Below are positions 9,891 through 19,155 of a stretch of 64,000 bases of DNA, piece after piece. The DNA is from Bacteroidia bacterium (lineage in GTDB: Bacteria; Bacteroidota; Bacteroidia; Flavobacteriales_E; Vicingaceae). Where the stretch lies: positions 152,671 through 216,670 of the forward strand of contig JAUIMG010000003.1 of the NCBI GenBank assembly GCA_030433355.1, read 5' to 3'. The notes beneath the pieces are model-generated. The model saw nothing but the letters and a program-made list of their open reading frames with translations, was not told where the DNA came from and did no database searches. A program made the translations under genes and the position numbers. Positions within the stretch are counted from its first letter, which is position 1; the number at the start of each line of letters is the position of its first letter.

Positions 9891-10901
9891 CTAATCTGCT
9901 TTTACTAAGCCTGATTTTATTAGCTCTTTAATCACTGTTTCTGTCATTTCACTTTGGAAAACAAATTCATATCTAATATCAGATACATAGGCTTTTAAGC
10001 GCATTTTTAGAACAGACTTTCTGTCTTTTAACTCATTAATAAAAATGACCGTAATGGGTTTGTTTAAATAGATATACTTGGAAATTTGAGCTGCTTGAAC
10101 GGCTATTGATCTCGCTTTAGAAGTATCAATATCGATAGGTAAGTAAATTTCTGCAACAACTTGGCAATTTGGTTCCCCAGAGTTTGAATTAGATACTGCT
10201 GTATTTACTACTTCGGCATTTGGAATACTTACTAGCGAATCGTCTTTAGTTACTATTCTTGTTGATCTTAAGCCAATTTCAACTACCTCCCCATAATAGT
10301 CTCCAACCTGTATTTTGTCTCCCATCTGAAATGGTCGGTCAAACAGAATCATAATTCCGCCAAAAATATTTTTCAAAATATCTTGTGCGGCAAAACCCAC
10401 AGCAATACTTGCTGAGGCAACAAAGGCTGCAATAGCGGCTGCAGGGGGGTTGAAGATGCCTCTTATTACTATGTAAATAGCAATAGTCCAACCAAGTATT
10501 CTAAGAACAGGAGAAATGCTTTTTAAGGTAATTCTGTATTTGGTACTTCTTTCTGCAATACCTTCAATAAGTGCTGTGAGAAATCGAATTATAAAATAGG
10601 AAATGATAAGTACAACTAGGGCCCAAACTACCTTTCCTAGGGAAAAAATATCCTTAATCTTAGGTAGTTCATTATTCTTTTTTTCTTTTATTGTTGCTTT
10701 ATCAGCAACAGCAGTATCTAAGCGCTTAGTAATGTTGTTGTGAACAACAATTTTTATCATTCCACTATCCTGAAGCAAAGAGTCTATAGTGCTTACCACA
10801 CTATCAGCTTTTGCCGTTTGCGAGTATATGTTATTATTCACAATTAGGAAGGAATTGCAAATAATGAAAGCTAAAATAGTTTTTAAAACAGCCCTTTTCA
10901 T
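9891..10901 (-). CDS. MscS-family mechanosensitive channel
   Basis: Inner-membrane small-conductance mechanosensitive channel protein of 336 residues. It has an N-terminal hydrophobic segment that may be a signal peptide (ending NNIYSQ), a charged periplasmic stretch, two membrane helices (about 85-110 and 125-150), then the glycine/alanine-rich pore helix FVASASIAVGFAAQDILKN, followed by the beta domain with FDRPFQMGDKI and the C-terminal alpha/beta vestibule. The pore-lining pattern and FDRPF motif make the family secure. Its ATG overlaps the stop of the upstream 1,006-residue gene (TAATG), so the two are translationally coupled. This suggests a dedicated partner. Confidence 0.9.
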   Translation of the reverse strand: MKRAVLKTILAFIICNSFLIVNNNIYSQTAKADSVVSTIDSLLQDSGMIKIVVHNNITKRLDTAVADKATIKEKKNNELPKIKDIFSLGKVVWALVVLIISYFIIRFLTALIEGIAERSTKYRITLKSISPVLRILGWTIAIYIVIRGIFNPPAAAIAAFVASASIAVGFAAQDILKNIFGGIMILFDRPFQMGDKIQVGDYYGEVVEIGLRSTRIVTKDDSLVSIPNAEVVNTAVSNSNSGEPNCQVVAEIYLPIDIDTSKARSIAVQAAQISKYIYLNKPITVIFINELKDRKSVLKMRLKAYVSDIRYEFVFQSEMTETVIKELIKSGLVKAD

Positions 10902-13900
10902 TAGTGAATAATATTTCTATTTCTTAGCATAGAGACAATTTGTCTATACAGTAAATGATTTATTCTATAAAGTCCTTCCTCCAACCTTAAGACTCCTCTT
11001 TCTTCCAGAACCAGTAGTTGTCTTTTTGCTCTATCTTCAGGGATTTGCATCACAATTGCGTAGTCAGCAGAGCTTATTGAAGAATGTAATACTAGTATGT
11101 ATAAGGTAAATACAACATCGTCTTTTAATGTTTTTAAGAACTCAAATTTTAATCTTGGTAATCGTTCTAGATAAATTGTATTCTTCTCTACTTTTCTAGT
11201 AGATCTTAGCCAAAAAAGCAAAGCAAGGCTAATGTTGCTTTGTGAAAATTCATTCAGCCTAGTAAAGAATAATTTCTTTAAGAACTCTTGTCTCTCTTCT
11301 TTAGTAAGTTTCTTTATTTTTTTCTTTTCTTGAATATTAAGTCCATTTGGAAGAAAATCTATGTTGTAGCCACTTACTCTATGCCTCTTTAAAATTAAAT
11401 CAACAATTTGATTGTCATCCAATGATTTTAGTGCTACAACATGTTTAAAGTACTGCTCAATAATAATTGTTTTGTTTAGGTATTGATAGCTAAATGAATT
11501 AATTTCAAGGAGCCAAAAGACATTGTAAGAAGTTGCTGTTATAAATTCCAAGATTTTTTCTAAAGCTTGAAACCCTCCTATTTTTCTTAGAAATAAATTA
11601 TGGCACTGTTCAATAATAAAAACCTTCTTTTTGCCTTTGTTAACAATTTCAATGAGATCATCTATGGATTTAGTTTCTTTTGTTTTTAAAAACTCATTCA
11701 ATAAGTTATGTAGTTCCGCTTCTGTTGTAATATTAGAAGAAACACGGTACCTATATACTTCTAATCCATTTATTTCATTAACAAAGTTGTTAATTAAACT
11801 GCTTGTTCCACTTCCTTTTTCGCCGTGAATAATTGTAGGGGAGAATAAGCCTTTCTGCCAATCATGAAAGGCATTATTTAAGTCTGCTATTTCTTTCTCT
11901 CTTCCAACAAAAAAAGTATTGTCTTCTAAAGGGAATATTTGGTATAACCTTCTGTATACATAGGGAAGTTTTCCTAATACTTTTTCGGTTTCAGTTAAAA
12001 AATCAGATAGTTCACTACTAAGTACAGCATCTTCTTTTCTTAATCCACTTTGTTTTAAGAAGAAGTCTATTTTTTCATAAACTTTTTGATAAGCTGTTTT
12101 TGAAAAATTAATTACAGTAGGAATAAGGTTTTTGACCTTAAGAATTATTTGTTTTTTGTAGGTTTTACTTTTTTCTAAGGCTTTTGTTCTCGCTAATTCG
12201 AGCTTGATTTTTATTATGCTTTCTTCGTCAGTTAATTCAATGAGTTTATTATTGACTTCTACTATAATTAAATCCAACTGTTCCTTCAACCATGTTTCAA
12301 CTTCTTTTAGAGATGACTTGATCTCCTCAAGTTTGCTATTCACCCTTTCTATGCCTTCGATTGAAATGTTAACGATATCTTTAAGAGAGGTTTCTTCCTT
12401 GTTAGCTTCAATAGCAGATTCAAGATTGTAATCAATTATGTGGCTTAAATCATTAATTGAGATTTGTAATTCTTCTAGTTTATGAACTAAGGACGCCTTT
12501 AATTCTTGAAACTTATAAATGCTTGGTTTGTATATGCTTATCTCAATTATTTCTCTTGGGTTTAGCTCATTTAACTCAGAAGACTTAGTGGGACTATGAT
12601 AGTTGTTCTGAGGGTAGATAAGTCTTTTTTCTTTTATCTTTAGAATCTGTTTTTGCATAGAGTTTTCCATGCGTTCTATTAATCCTGGTAAATTCTGGTT
12701 TAAAATAGCATCGCTTGCTTTTGGGATAATTACAAGTTCAAGCTTCTTATTGATTTCTTCTTTTCTATTAGATAGAAGTTCAAATAATGCTTTTTTACTT
12801 TTAATCTTATTTATTTCATTTTCAAGATTGTCAAATTGATTGTCAAAAAGACTTAAAGCATCAGCAATTGTAGAGGTTATTCTTAAACTACAGCTATCAT
12901 TAACTAAGCTTTGTTGCTTTAGGTTTAAGTATTTGAAATGGAATAATTCTAAATCCAATTCGAAATCGTCTAATTGAGAAAATAATGTATTTCTCCAGCC
13001 ATTTTCTATTCTAAGGAAATTAGTCTTATTCTGCTTTTGAATTCCTTTAATTCTATAAGATGAAAAACGATTTTTACTTAATTCAAGTGTGTCTACTTTT
13101 GCTATCGCATCTTCCGCTTTTTCAACTAGGTCATTAAAAATTAGTGTTAAATCAGAATTAGACTCTTCTTCTAATTTATGGATTTCTTTGCTGTAAGAAT
13201 CCAGTCTGCTATTTTTTACTATTTCACTTATAGATGCTATTAATTGCTGCCCTGAATTTTCGTTTGATTCAAGAAAATTTGTAAAAAGAGAATTTAGGTT
13301 TTTGTCAATTTCCCATAGAGCTTGATATACTTTAGTTCTTTGTAAATATATTTTTTCATAATACTCTAGACCTTTACTAATTAAAAGTTCTTTGAAAAAA
13401 TAAATATAAATTCTTCTTAAAGGGACATTGTGTGACCAAGGCTTTATGGCTTTTTTTTCTTTAGAAAAAAAGTTTAAAAAATGCTGGGGAGAGCTAGAAA
13501 TTGCAAATCCAATCCTTTTGATAAACTTTTTAAATTTTGTTTGTAAACTGTCGTTTGGAAAAGTTTTAAATCTGTCTTCTTCTTGAAAGCATTTTAATTC
13601 TTTGGCAATTGAAGAAGAAGTGGATTCTATATTTTTAAAAAAGTCTTGAAAAAAATCTTCAATGGAAATGATTTCCAAAGGAGGATAGCAATTTTCAATA
13701 AGTTGGAATAAACTAGACTTTAGCCAATCTGTTTCATTAATATATTTAGCTTTCCCATTCTTGCTTTCTACTCTTTTCATCCTATTCTCATACGATTCAA
13801 AAAGTTTTTTAGAGTCATTAATCTGTTCAAGAATACTGTTGAACTCAGTCTTTAAAGTATATTTTAAAGGTTCTAAGGAAGCTCTTTTAACTTCAGAATA

Positions 13901-13921
13901 ATCTATTTTAGGATCTTTCAT
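10901..13921 (-). CDS. Large coiled-coil protein with C-terminal degenerate AAA/STAND-like domain
   Basis: 1,006 residues, no signal peptide and no clear membrane helix. Residues 1-640 are strongly charged and helical, probably long coiled coils. From about 670, FFVGREKEI opens an AAA_16/ORC-like NTPase: the P-loop reads GEKGSGTSS (700-708), with Thr706 where the Walker A lysine is expected, and the Walker B strand reads VFIIEQ (Glu771-Gln772 rather than Asp-Glu). A winged-helix-like end (residues about 950-1000, EERGVLRLEEG) follows. It is cotranscribed with the MscS gene. I do not recognise the family. It may be a pseudo-ATPase scaffold or gating partner; that is inference. Confidence 0.65.
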   Translation of the reverse strand: MKDPKIDYSEVKRASLEPLKYTLKTEFNSILEQINDSKKLFESYENRMKRVESKNGKAKYINETDWLKSSLFQLIENCYPPLEIISIEDFFQDFFKNIESTSSSIAKELKCFQEEDRFKTFPNDSLQTKFKKFIKRIGFAISSSPQHFLNFFSKEKKAIKPWSHNVPLRRIYIYFFKELLISKGLEYYEKIYLQRTKVYQALWEIDKNLNSLFTNFLESNENSGQQLIASISEIVKNSRLDSYSKEIHKLEEESNSDLTLIFNDLVEKAEDAIAKVDTLELSKNRFSSYRIKGIQKQNKTNFLRIENGWRNTLFSQLDDFELDLELFHFKYLNLKQQSLVNDSCSLRITSTIADALSLFDNQFDNLENEINKIKSKKALFELLSNRKEEINKKLELVIIPKASDAILNQNLPGLIERMENSMQKQILKIKEKRLIYPQNNYHSPTKSSELNELNPREIIEISIYKPSIYKFQELKASLVHKLEELQISINDLSHIIDYNLESAIEANKEETSLKDIVNISIEGIERVNSKLEEIKSSLKEVETWLKEQLDLIIVEVNNKLIELTDEESIIKIKLELARTKALEKSKTYKKQIILKVKNLIPTVINFSKTAYQKVYEKIDFFLKQSGLRKEDAVLSSELSDFLTETEKVLGKLPYVYRRLYQIFPLEDNTFFVGREKEIADLNNAFHDWQKGLFSPTIIHGEKGSGTSSLINNFVNEINGLEVYRYRVSSNITTEAELHNLLNEFLKTKETKSIDDLIEIVNKGKKKVFIIEQCHNLFLRKIGGFQALEKILEFITATSYNVFWLLEINSFSYQYLNKTIIIEQYFKHVVALKSLDDNQIVDLILKRHRVSGYNIDFLPNGLNIQEKKKIKKLTKEERQEFLKKLFFTRLNEFSQSNISLALLFWLRSTRKVEKNTIYLERLPRLKFEFLKTLKDDVVFTLYILVLHSSISSADYAIVMQIPEDRAKRQLLVLEERGVLRLEEGLYRINHLLYRQIVSMLRNRNIIH

Positions 13922-13982
13922 CTAGGTATTATCAGAGGAAAGATAATGATTTTACTGCATCCAAGAAATAATATTGAGAGTA

Positions 13983-15404
13983 TTAATTTAGTTGGTAGAC
14001 TAAGTAATCTTTATCTTCAAATACGGATTCTAAAGCAAGTCTCTCAGAAGTTAAATGCTTATCTAATACAATAAATTTACAGTCTTTTTCCCTTAAACGT
14101 TTAATGTTTTTTTGAGCTACTATTTCTTCGCTTTCAAATACCCAACCTTTCCTGTGGGCTAGATATAATTGCTGAGGATTGCCCCCTGTATTAATTGCAA
14201 TTAGGTCTGATTTAGAAGAAAATGAATCCATAATTGTTTCTAACCGCAGCTTATAAAGCTTCGATTCTTTAAGACGGAAATCATGCGATTGATTTGCCAC
14301 AGCTTCAATAACACCAAAGGAAATAAGAGCTATAGTTATTGATTTTTTCTTAATTGCAGAGGCAAAGTAACCAACTAGAAAGGCAAAGATTGGAACTATT
14401 GGGATAATGTAGTAGTTATGATGGTGAAAAAAGAATCCCGACTTGATTATGTAAATGATAAAAACTAGCAGAACTGATAAGACAATTAAAATAATATTTT
14501 TCTCTTTTTTTCTGAATAATAAAAAGAGGCCGGCCATACTAAGAGCGAATAAGATATAGGATTGAAATGTATTGAAATAGAAGTTTTTTAAAACCGCTTT
14601 CATATTTCTACTTATCTCAATAAAGCCTTCTTTTAAACTAACGCCTGAATTATACCAGTTGCCATATTGCGATTCTAAGTAAGGATTCCATTTGAAATAC
14701 CAAAGGAGGGCTAATAGCAAACTACAAGCACCACCAAATGAAATAATTAGTTTAAACTTTTTGTCGATTCTTTTTGAAACTAGCACCATAAAGAGGGGTG
14801 CCATGTAAATTCCTGCAGGTATTTTAGCTAAAATTCCTAAGGAAAATAGTAGTATTCCTAAGAAATAATGTTTAATGCTATTTGATTTTAGATATTGATT
14901 AACATAATATATCCCAATAATAGCTAGAGATATTGAAAATGTATCAGGCATCATTTTTCTGCTAAAAGCAAACCATATAGATGCCAATAAAGCTAGTGTT
15001 GAGTAAAGTGCTGTTTTCCTATTTGTCCACTGTTCAATAATTTTGGAGTAATAGAAAATGCCCAGACTACTAACAATTAAGTTAATCAACCTACCATACC
15101 AATGCTCATATCCAAATAAGAGTGCTAATAGGTAATGTAGATAGTTTAGAAGTGGAAATTCCATTCCTATTATACCTGATTTCCCTGAAGTAATATCAAT
15201 CTGGGGGTAGAAAATGTTGTTATTTACTTCAACAAAGTTTCTGGCAACCATCAAACCTGTGGTTTGTCTCCAGTTATGACTTACTTCTAGGGGTGGATTC
15301 GTTATTCCATAGAATCTAATAAGCAGAAAAAGAACTATCCAGAAGGAAGGTAATAGAAGTAAATCTTTTAGTTTTAGTTTAAAATATTTAGAAAAGAGGA
15401 ACAC
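13983..15404 (-). CDS. ArnT/GT39-like integral membrane glycosyltransferase
   Basis: 473 residues with about 11-12 membrane helices. The first loop has SHNWRQTTGLMVARNF, recalling the acidic or His-Arg catalytic loop of the polyprenol-phosphate-sugar transferases of the GT39/GT83 (PMT/ArnT) clan; a typical DE pair is not obvious. Helices continue to about residue 375, leaving a roughly 100-residue soluble tail. The start is GTG at 15404, inside the last codons of purB (17-base overlap); no other start codon is available upstream of the first helix. It probably transfers a lipid-linked sugar to a protein or glycolipid; the acceptor is unknown. Confidence 0.65.
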   Translation of the reverse strand: MFLFSKYFKLKLKDLLLLPSFWIVLFLLIRFYGITNPPLEVSHNWRQTTGLMVARNFVEVNNNIFYPQIDITSGKSGIIGMEFPLLNYLHYLLALLFGYEHWYGRLINLIVSSLGIFYYSKIIEQWTNRKTALYSTLALLASIWFAFSRKMMPDTFSISLAIIGIYYVNQYLKSNSIKHYFLGILLFSLGILAKIPAGIYMAPLFMVLVSKRIDKKFKLIISFGGACSLLLALLWYFKWNPYLESQYGNWYNSGVSLKEGFIEISRNMKAVLKNFYFNTFQSYILFALSMAGLFLLFRKKEKNIILIVLSVLLVFIIYIIKSGFFFHHHNYYIIPIVPIFAFLVGYFASAIKKKSITIALISFGVIEAVANQSHDFRLKESKLYKLRLETIMDSFSSKSDLIAINTGGNPQQLYLAHRKGWVFESEEIVAQKNIKRLREKDCKFIVLDKHLTSERLALESVFEDKDYLVYQLN

Positions 15405-16740
15405 CTGTGTAATTGTATGGACTAATTAATTTGAGTTCATCTTTTATGCTTTTTGAGACATCTAAGGAATCAATAAATGCATGGATTTCTTTTTGCCTTA
15501 TGGCATTGTTTTTTCTAGTTAACTCCTTTAGAGCCTCGTATGGTTGAGGATAGCCTTCTCTTCTAAGAACTGTTTGAATAGCCTCGGCCACTACAACCCA
15601 ATTACTTTCAAGATCTTCTGCAATCTTTGCTTCATTAATTAGTAGTTTGCTAAGTCCTTTCTGTAAGGACTTAATAGCTAGTAAGCTATGTGCAATTGGT
15701 ACTCCAACATTTCTTAAAACAGTAGAATCTGTCAAGTCTCTTTGTAGCCTGCTAATTGGAAGCTTAGCAGATAAGTGTTCGAAAGTTGCGTTTGCAATTC
15801 CTAAGTTTCCTTCTGAGTTTTCGAAGTCTATTGGATTAACCTTGTGTGGCATGGCACTAGAGCCAACTTCTCCTTCTTTTATTTTTTGCTTAAAGTAGTC
15901 CATGGAAATGTAAGACCATAAATCTCTATTCAAGTCTATTAAAATGGTGTTTATTCTCTTCAGCGCATCAAATAATCTAGCTAAGTTGTCGTAATGTTCT
16001 ACTTGAGTGGTAATCTGTGAGCGATATAATCCAAGCGTGTCGTTTACAAATTCATTTGCAAATTCTACCCAGTCAATAGAAGGGAAAGCAACATGATGCG
16101 CATTAAAGTTTCCTGTAGCCCCGCCAAATTTTGCTGAAAAAGGAGTGTCAATTAATCCATTATACTGTTCTTTTAGTCTTTCTGCATAAACCATTATCTC
16201 TTTTCCAAGTCTAGTTGGAGACGCCGGTTGGCCATGCGTTCTTGCTAGCATCGGAATGTCTTTCCATTCAAAAGCAAAGGCATTTAATTCACTAATGACT
16301 TCATTTAATTCCAAAAGAAATACTTCTTCAATAGCATCTCTAAGGCTAAGAGGAATAGCGGTATTATTTATATCCTGTGAAGTAAGTCCAAAATGAATAT
16401 ATTCTAGCTTGTCCTTCAATTCACTGGATGCCATTTTTTCTTTTATGAAATACTCAACAGCTTTAACGTCATGATTAGTTGTTGCTTCTATTTCCTTAAC
16501 TCTTTCTGCATCTTTATTGCTAAAATCTACATAAAGCTTTCTAAGCTTCATAAAGTGGTCTTCGCTAATTCCTTTTAAAGGTTCTAGTGGAATTTTTGCT
16601 AAAGAAATAAAGTATTCTACTTCAATTCGTACTCTATATTTTATTAATGCAGATTCAGAAAAATATTTACTTAATTCTTTTACTTTATTGTGGTATCTAC
16701 CATCTATAGGAGATATAGCGTTTAATTCATTAAATGACAT
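15388..16740 (-). CDS. purB: Adenylosuccinate lyase
   Basis: Cytoplasmic enzyme of purine synthesis, cleaving SAICAR to AICAR and adenylosuccinate to AMP. 450 residues, matching the longer E. coli-type PurB, which starts LNAISPIDGRYHNK as here. The fumarase/aspartase superfamily signature GSSAMPHKVNPIDFE is intact and carries the catalytic flexible-loop serine, and TSQDINNTA and ARTHGQPASP supply substrate-binding residues. It starts 1 base after the M3 peptidase stop and overlaps the GT39-like gene, so the three form one transcription unit. Confidence 0.96.
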   Translation of the reverse strand: MSFNELNAISPIDGRYHNKVKELSKYFSESALIKYRVRIEVEYFISLAKIPLEPLKGISEDHFMKLRKLYVDFSNKDAERVKEIEATTNHDVKAVEYFIKEKMASSELKDKLEYIHFGLTSQDINNTAIPLSLRDAIEEVFLLELNEVISELNAFAFEWKDIPMLARTHGQPASPTRLGKEIMVYAERLKEQYNGLIDTPFSAKFGGATGNFNAHHVAFPSIDWVEFANEFVNDTLGLYRSQITTQVEHYDNLARLFDALKRINTILIDLNRDLWSYISMDYFKQKIKEGEVGSSAMPHKVNPIDFENSEGNLGIANATFEHLSAKLPISRLQRDLTDSTVLRNVGVPIAHSLLAIKSLQKGLSKLLINEAKIAEDLESNWVVVAEAIQTVLRREGYPQPYEALKELTRKNNAIRQKEIHAFIDSLDVSKSIKDELKLISPYNYTGVPLF

Positions 16741-16741
16741 A

Positions 16742-18463
16742 TTAGTCTTTTTTAGTTTTTTCTAGTTCTGAATAAACAAAATCAATAAGTTCTTTTACAT
16801 ACTCTGTAGAGAAGTCAAACTTTATACCAGCTGCTTCGTAAATTTCTCCAATAGATCGGGTATAGCCTAATTGTAGAGCATCTTTGTATTGTGATATTGT
16901 CTTTTTTGGGTCTTTTTTATAGTTTCTCCAAATAGCAATTGCACCTAGTTGAGCAAAGCCATATTCTATGTAGTAAAAAGGAACCTCAAATAAATGCAGC
17001 TGCTTTTGCCACATATTCTTTTTGAGGTCTTCAAATCCTGTCCAATCTATTTGATCTGATCCAAATTCGTTTTCAATTCTTAGCCATTCTTGATATCTGC
17101 TTTCTGCAGAGTGGTTTTTATTGGTATAGACCCAATGTTGAAATTTATCTATGGTAGCAATCCATGGTAATGTTTTTATAATGTCTGAGAGGTGGTCTCT
17201 TTTAGCCCTATTTAAATCTTCTTCATTGTCAAAAAACACATTCCAATTGTCCATACTAATTAGCTCCATACTCATGCTTGCCAACTCAGCAACTTCTGAA
17301 GGTGTGCTTTTAAAGTCTACCAATTCTAAATCATGACTTAAAACAGAATGTATTGCATGGCCTCCCTCATGAATCATGGTAACTACATCTCTAAATGCAC
17401 CAACTGCATTCATGTAAATAAAAGGATAGCCCGATTCGTAAAGTGGATAATTGAAACCACCAGGAGCTTTTCCCTTTTTAGATTCTAAGTCTAGATGGTT
17501 TAGTTCATTCATTTCTTTCAAACAATCTCCAAAAAATGGGTCAATATTGTTGAAACACTGGATGGTTTTAGCAAGTAATTCTTTTCCTGTGTCAAAGGGT
17601 TTTAGGGCTTCCTTGCCTTCTATATCAACACTTAAATCGTAGGGGTATAAAGTATCAAGATTAAGTTTTTCTTTTCTCCATAAATCTAACTTATTGGCTA
17701 GTGGAACTACATTTTTTACAATAGAATTATGAAATTGAAGACAGTCATCAACAGAGTAGTCAAATCTGCCTAAGCTCTTAAATTTATAATCTCTGTAGTT
17801 TTGGAAACCTGCATTTGATGCGACTTCTTGTCTTTTATTTAATAAGAAATCGTATAATATATTTAGTTCATTAACTACACTTGATCTTTGCTCTGCAATT
17901 AGCTTGTAAACTTCTTTTCTTAATTCTCGGTCTGTATTTTTTAAAAATTTAGACGCTTGCTGTAAAGTGTATTCTTGATTTTTGTAGGTAATGCTTAATT
18001 GGCCAACCAGGGCTCCAAATTTCTGAGATGCTTCTTCTAGTTCTGTAAAAAGGGGAATATTTTCCTTTCTAAATAATTCAAGCTGAGTTTTAACTCCTCT
18101 TAAAAGAATCTCATATTCTTTTCCTTTTAAATTGGTTTTAAATGGGCAATCATTTAGCTTGATATTCAGTTTATTCTCTAAAGGTGCAATTTTTGGATTA
18201 ATTTCTTTGATGTAGAAATTGAAGGCTTCTTTTAAGTCTTCGTTTGTTGTATCCACATTCATTTTAATGTATCTCCAAGCAAATTCTTCTTCCAGAACTG
18301 CAGATAGTTCACTTCTGTCTTTTAGCCATACAAGTAAATCCTCATCGGAGTTTAAAGGTCTATTTAGCAAATCCAAATAATATCCTTCAATTTCAGACCA
18401 CTCAACCTTAAGTTGGTTGTTTACAAACTTTCTATTCGTTTTAATTCTAGAGTCCTTTGACAT
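16742..18463 (-). CDS. M3 family oligoendopeptidase (PepF-like)
   Basis: Cytoplasmic zinc metallopeptidase that trims oligopeptides. The HEXXH-type motif is in TMIHEGGHAIHSV, and the downstream helix TPSEVAELASMSMELIS gives the third zinc ligand Glu, as in M3 enzymes. About 573 residues, usual for the M3B (PepF-like) group. A GTG at 18472 would add three residues; the ATG at 18463 (MSKDSRIK) is preferred. It lies 1 base from purB and 24 bases downstream of the DUF5606 gene. It probably acts in peptide turnover rather than in the purine pathway. Confidence 0.88.
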   Translation of the reverse strand: MSKDSRIKTNRKFVNNQLKVEWSEIEGYYLDLLNRPLNSDEDLLVWLKDRSELSAVLEEEFAWRYIKMNVDTTNEDLKEAFNFYIKEINPKIAPLENKLNIKLNDCPFKTNLKGKEYEILLRGVKTQLELFRKENIPLFTELEEASQKFGALVGQLSITYKNQEYTLQQASKFLKNTDRELRKEVYKLIAEQRSSVVNELNILYDFLLNKRQEVASNAGFQNYRDYKFKSLGRFDYSVDDCLQFHNSIVKNVVPLANKLDLWRKEKLNLDTLYPYDLSVDIEGKEALKPFDTGKELLAKTIQCFNNIDPFFGDCLKEMNELNHLDLESKKGKAPGGFNYPLYESGYPFIYMNAVGAFRDVVTMIHEGGHAIHSVLSHDLELVDFKSTPSEVAELASMSMELISMDNWNVFFDNEEDLNRAKRDHLSDIIKTLPWIATIDKFQHWVYTNKNHSAESRYQEWLRIENEFGSDQIDWTGFEDLKKNMWQKQLHLFEVPFYYIEYGFAQLGAIAIWRNYKKDPKKTISQYKDALQLGYTRSIGEIYEAAGIKFDFSTEYVKELIDFVYSELEKTKKD

Positions 18464-18487
18464 ACGAAACACTTATTTTCTTGTGTT

Positions 18488-19015
18488 TTACTCTTTATCT
18501 TTTTTTGGCTTGGAAGCTTTCTTGGGATTTGCTTCTTTTGTTTCAGCTTTTTTTGGCTTTGTTTTAGACTTTGCTTCTTTTTTAGGCTGTGTTTCTTTTT
18601 TAGCTTTACTCTCTTTCTTTGGCTTTTCCTCTTTTAACTCTAAGATTCCTTTTTCAAGCAAAAGGTTATACCATTGAATTACTTTTTTTATATCTGATTG
18701 ATACACTCTTTCTTCATCAAAATTCTCTAAAACACTTCTAAAGTATTTCTTCAATTCACTAGGGTCTGATTTATGAGAAATACATGCTTTGCCATTTTCT
18801 TTCTTTAGAATCATAGCAAAAACTTCGGATAGCAATATGTCTTCATCGTAACTGTATATGCTAATATCTTCAAGAGTGCTTACTCTTAAATTACCCTGCA
18901 CTGGGAATCTTTTCCCATCAATTAATGATTCAACGATAATCCCATTTTTGTTTTGTGAGATTATTTTAGAGAGGCCTGGTTTGCCTGAAATAGAAATAAT
19001 ACCTGAAAGTTGCAT
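18488..19015 (-). CDS. DUF5606 family protein with Lys-rich tail
   Basis: 175 residues. The N-terminal 130 residues (LSGIISISGKPGLSKII, then VSTLEDISIYS) correspond to the DUF5606 family of Bacteroidota, whose function is not established. From about residue 133 the protein is an almost pure Lys/Glu/Pro/Ala tail (KKESKAKKETQPKK), likely disordered and possibly nucleic-acid binding by charge. It has a good -7 element (TATCTTTG) 31 bases ahead of the ATG and heads the unit with the M3 peptidase and purB. Confidence 0.75.
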   Translation of the reverse strand: MQLSGIISISGKPGLSKIISQNKNGIIVESLIDGKRFPVQGNLRVSTLEDISIYSYDEDILLSEVFAMILKKENGKACISHKSDPSELKKYFRSVLENFDEERVYQSDIKKVIQWYNLLLEKGILELKEEKPKKESKAKKETQPKKEAKSKTKPKKAETKEANPKKASKPKKDKE

Positions 19016-19045
19016 TTAGCTTAAAATGTTTGTTGATAAAGCTGC

Positions 19046-19053
19046 CAAAGATA
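19046..19053 (-). promoter_or_regulatory. Bacteroidota -7 element (TATCTTTG) for the DUF5606 operon
   Basis: Minus-strand TATCTTTG is an exact TAnnTTTG match, 30 bases from the ATG of the DUF5606 gene. Confidence 0.55.
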
Positions 19054-19062
19054 CTAATCTCA

Positions 19063-19088
19063 TTTAGTTGTTTTACTAAGCAACTAAA
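19063..19088. repeat. Inverted repeat TTTAGTTG-N10-CAACTAAA
   Basis: A perfect 8-base inverted repeat with a 10-base spacer, lying between the divergent DUF5606 gene and the giant adhesin gene and just upstream of the TATCTTTG element. It has no T-tract, so it is not a simple terminator. Its position would suit a dimeric regulator, but that is a guess. Confidence 0.4.
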
Positions 19089-19155
19089 CCAAGCGTAAAA
19101 ACGTCAAAGATTACATATAATATGTCTATTTTAGACCCTTTGAATAATTAGTTTG

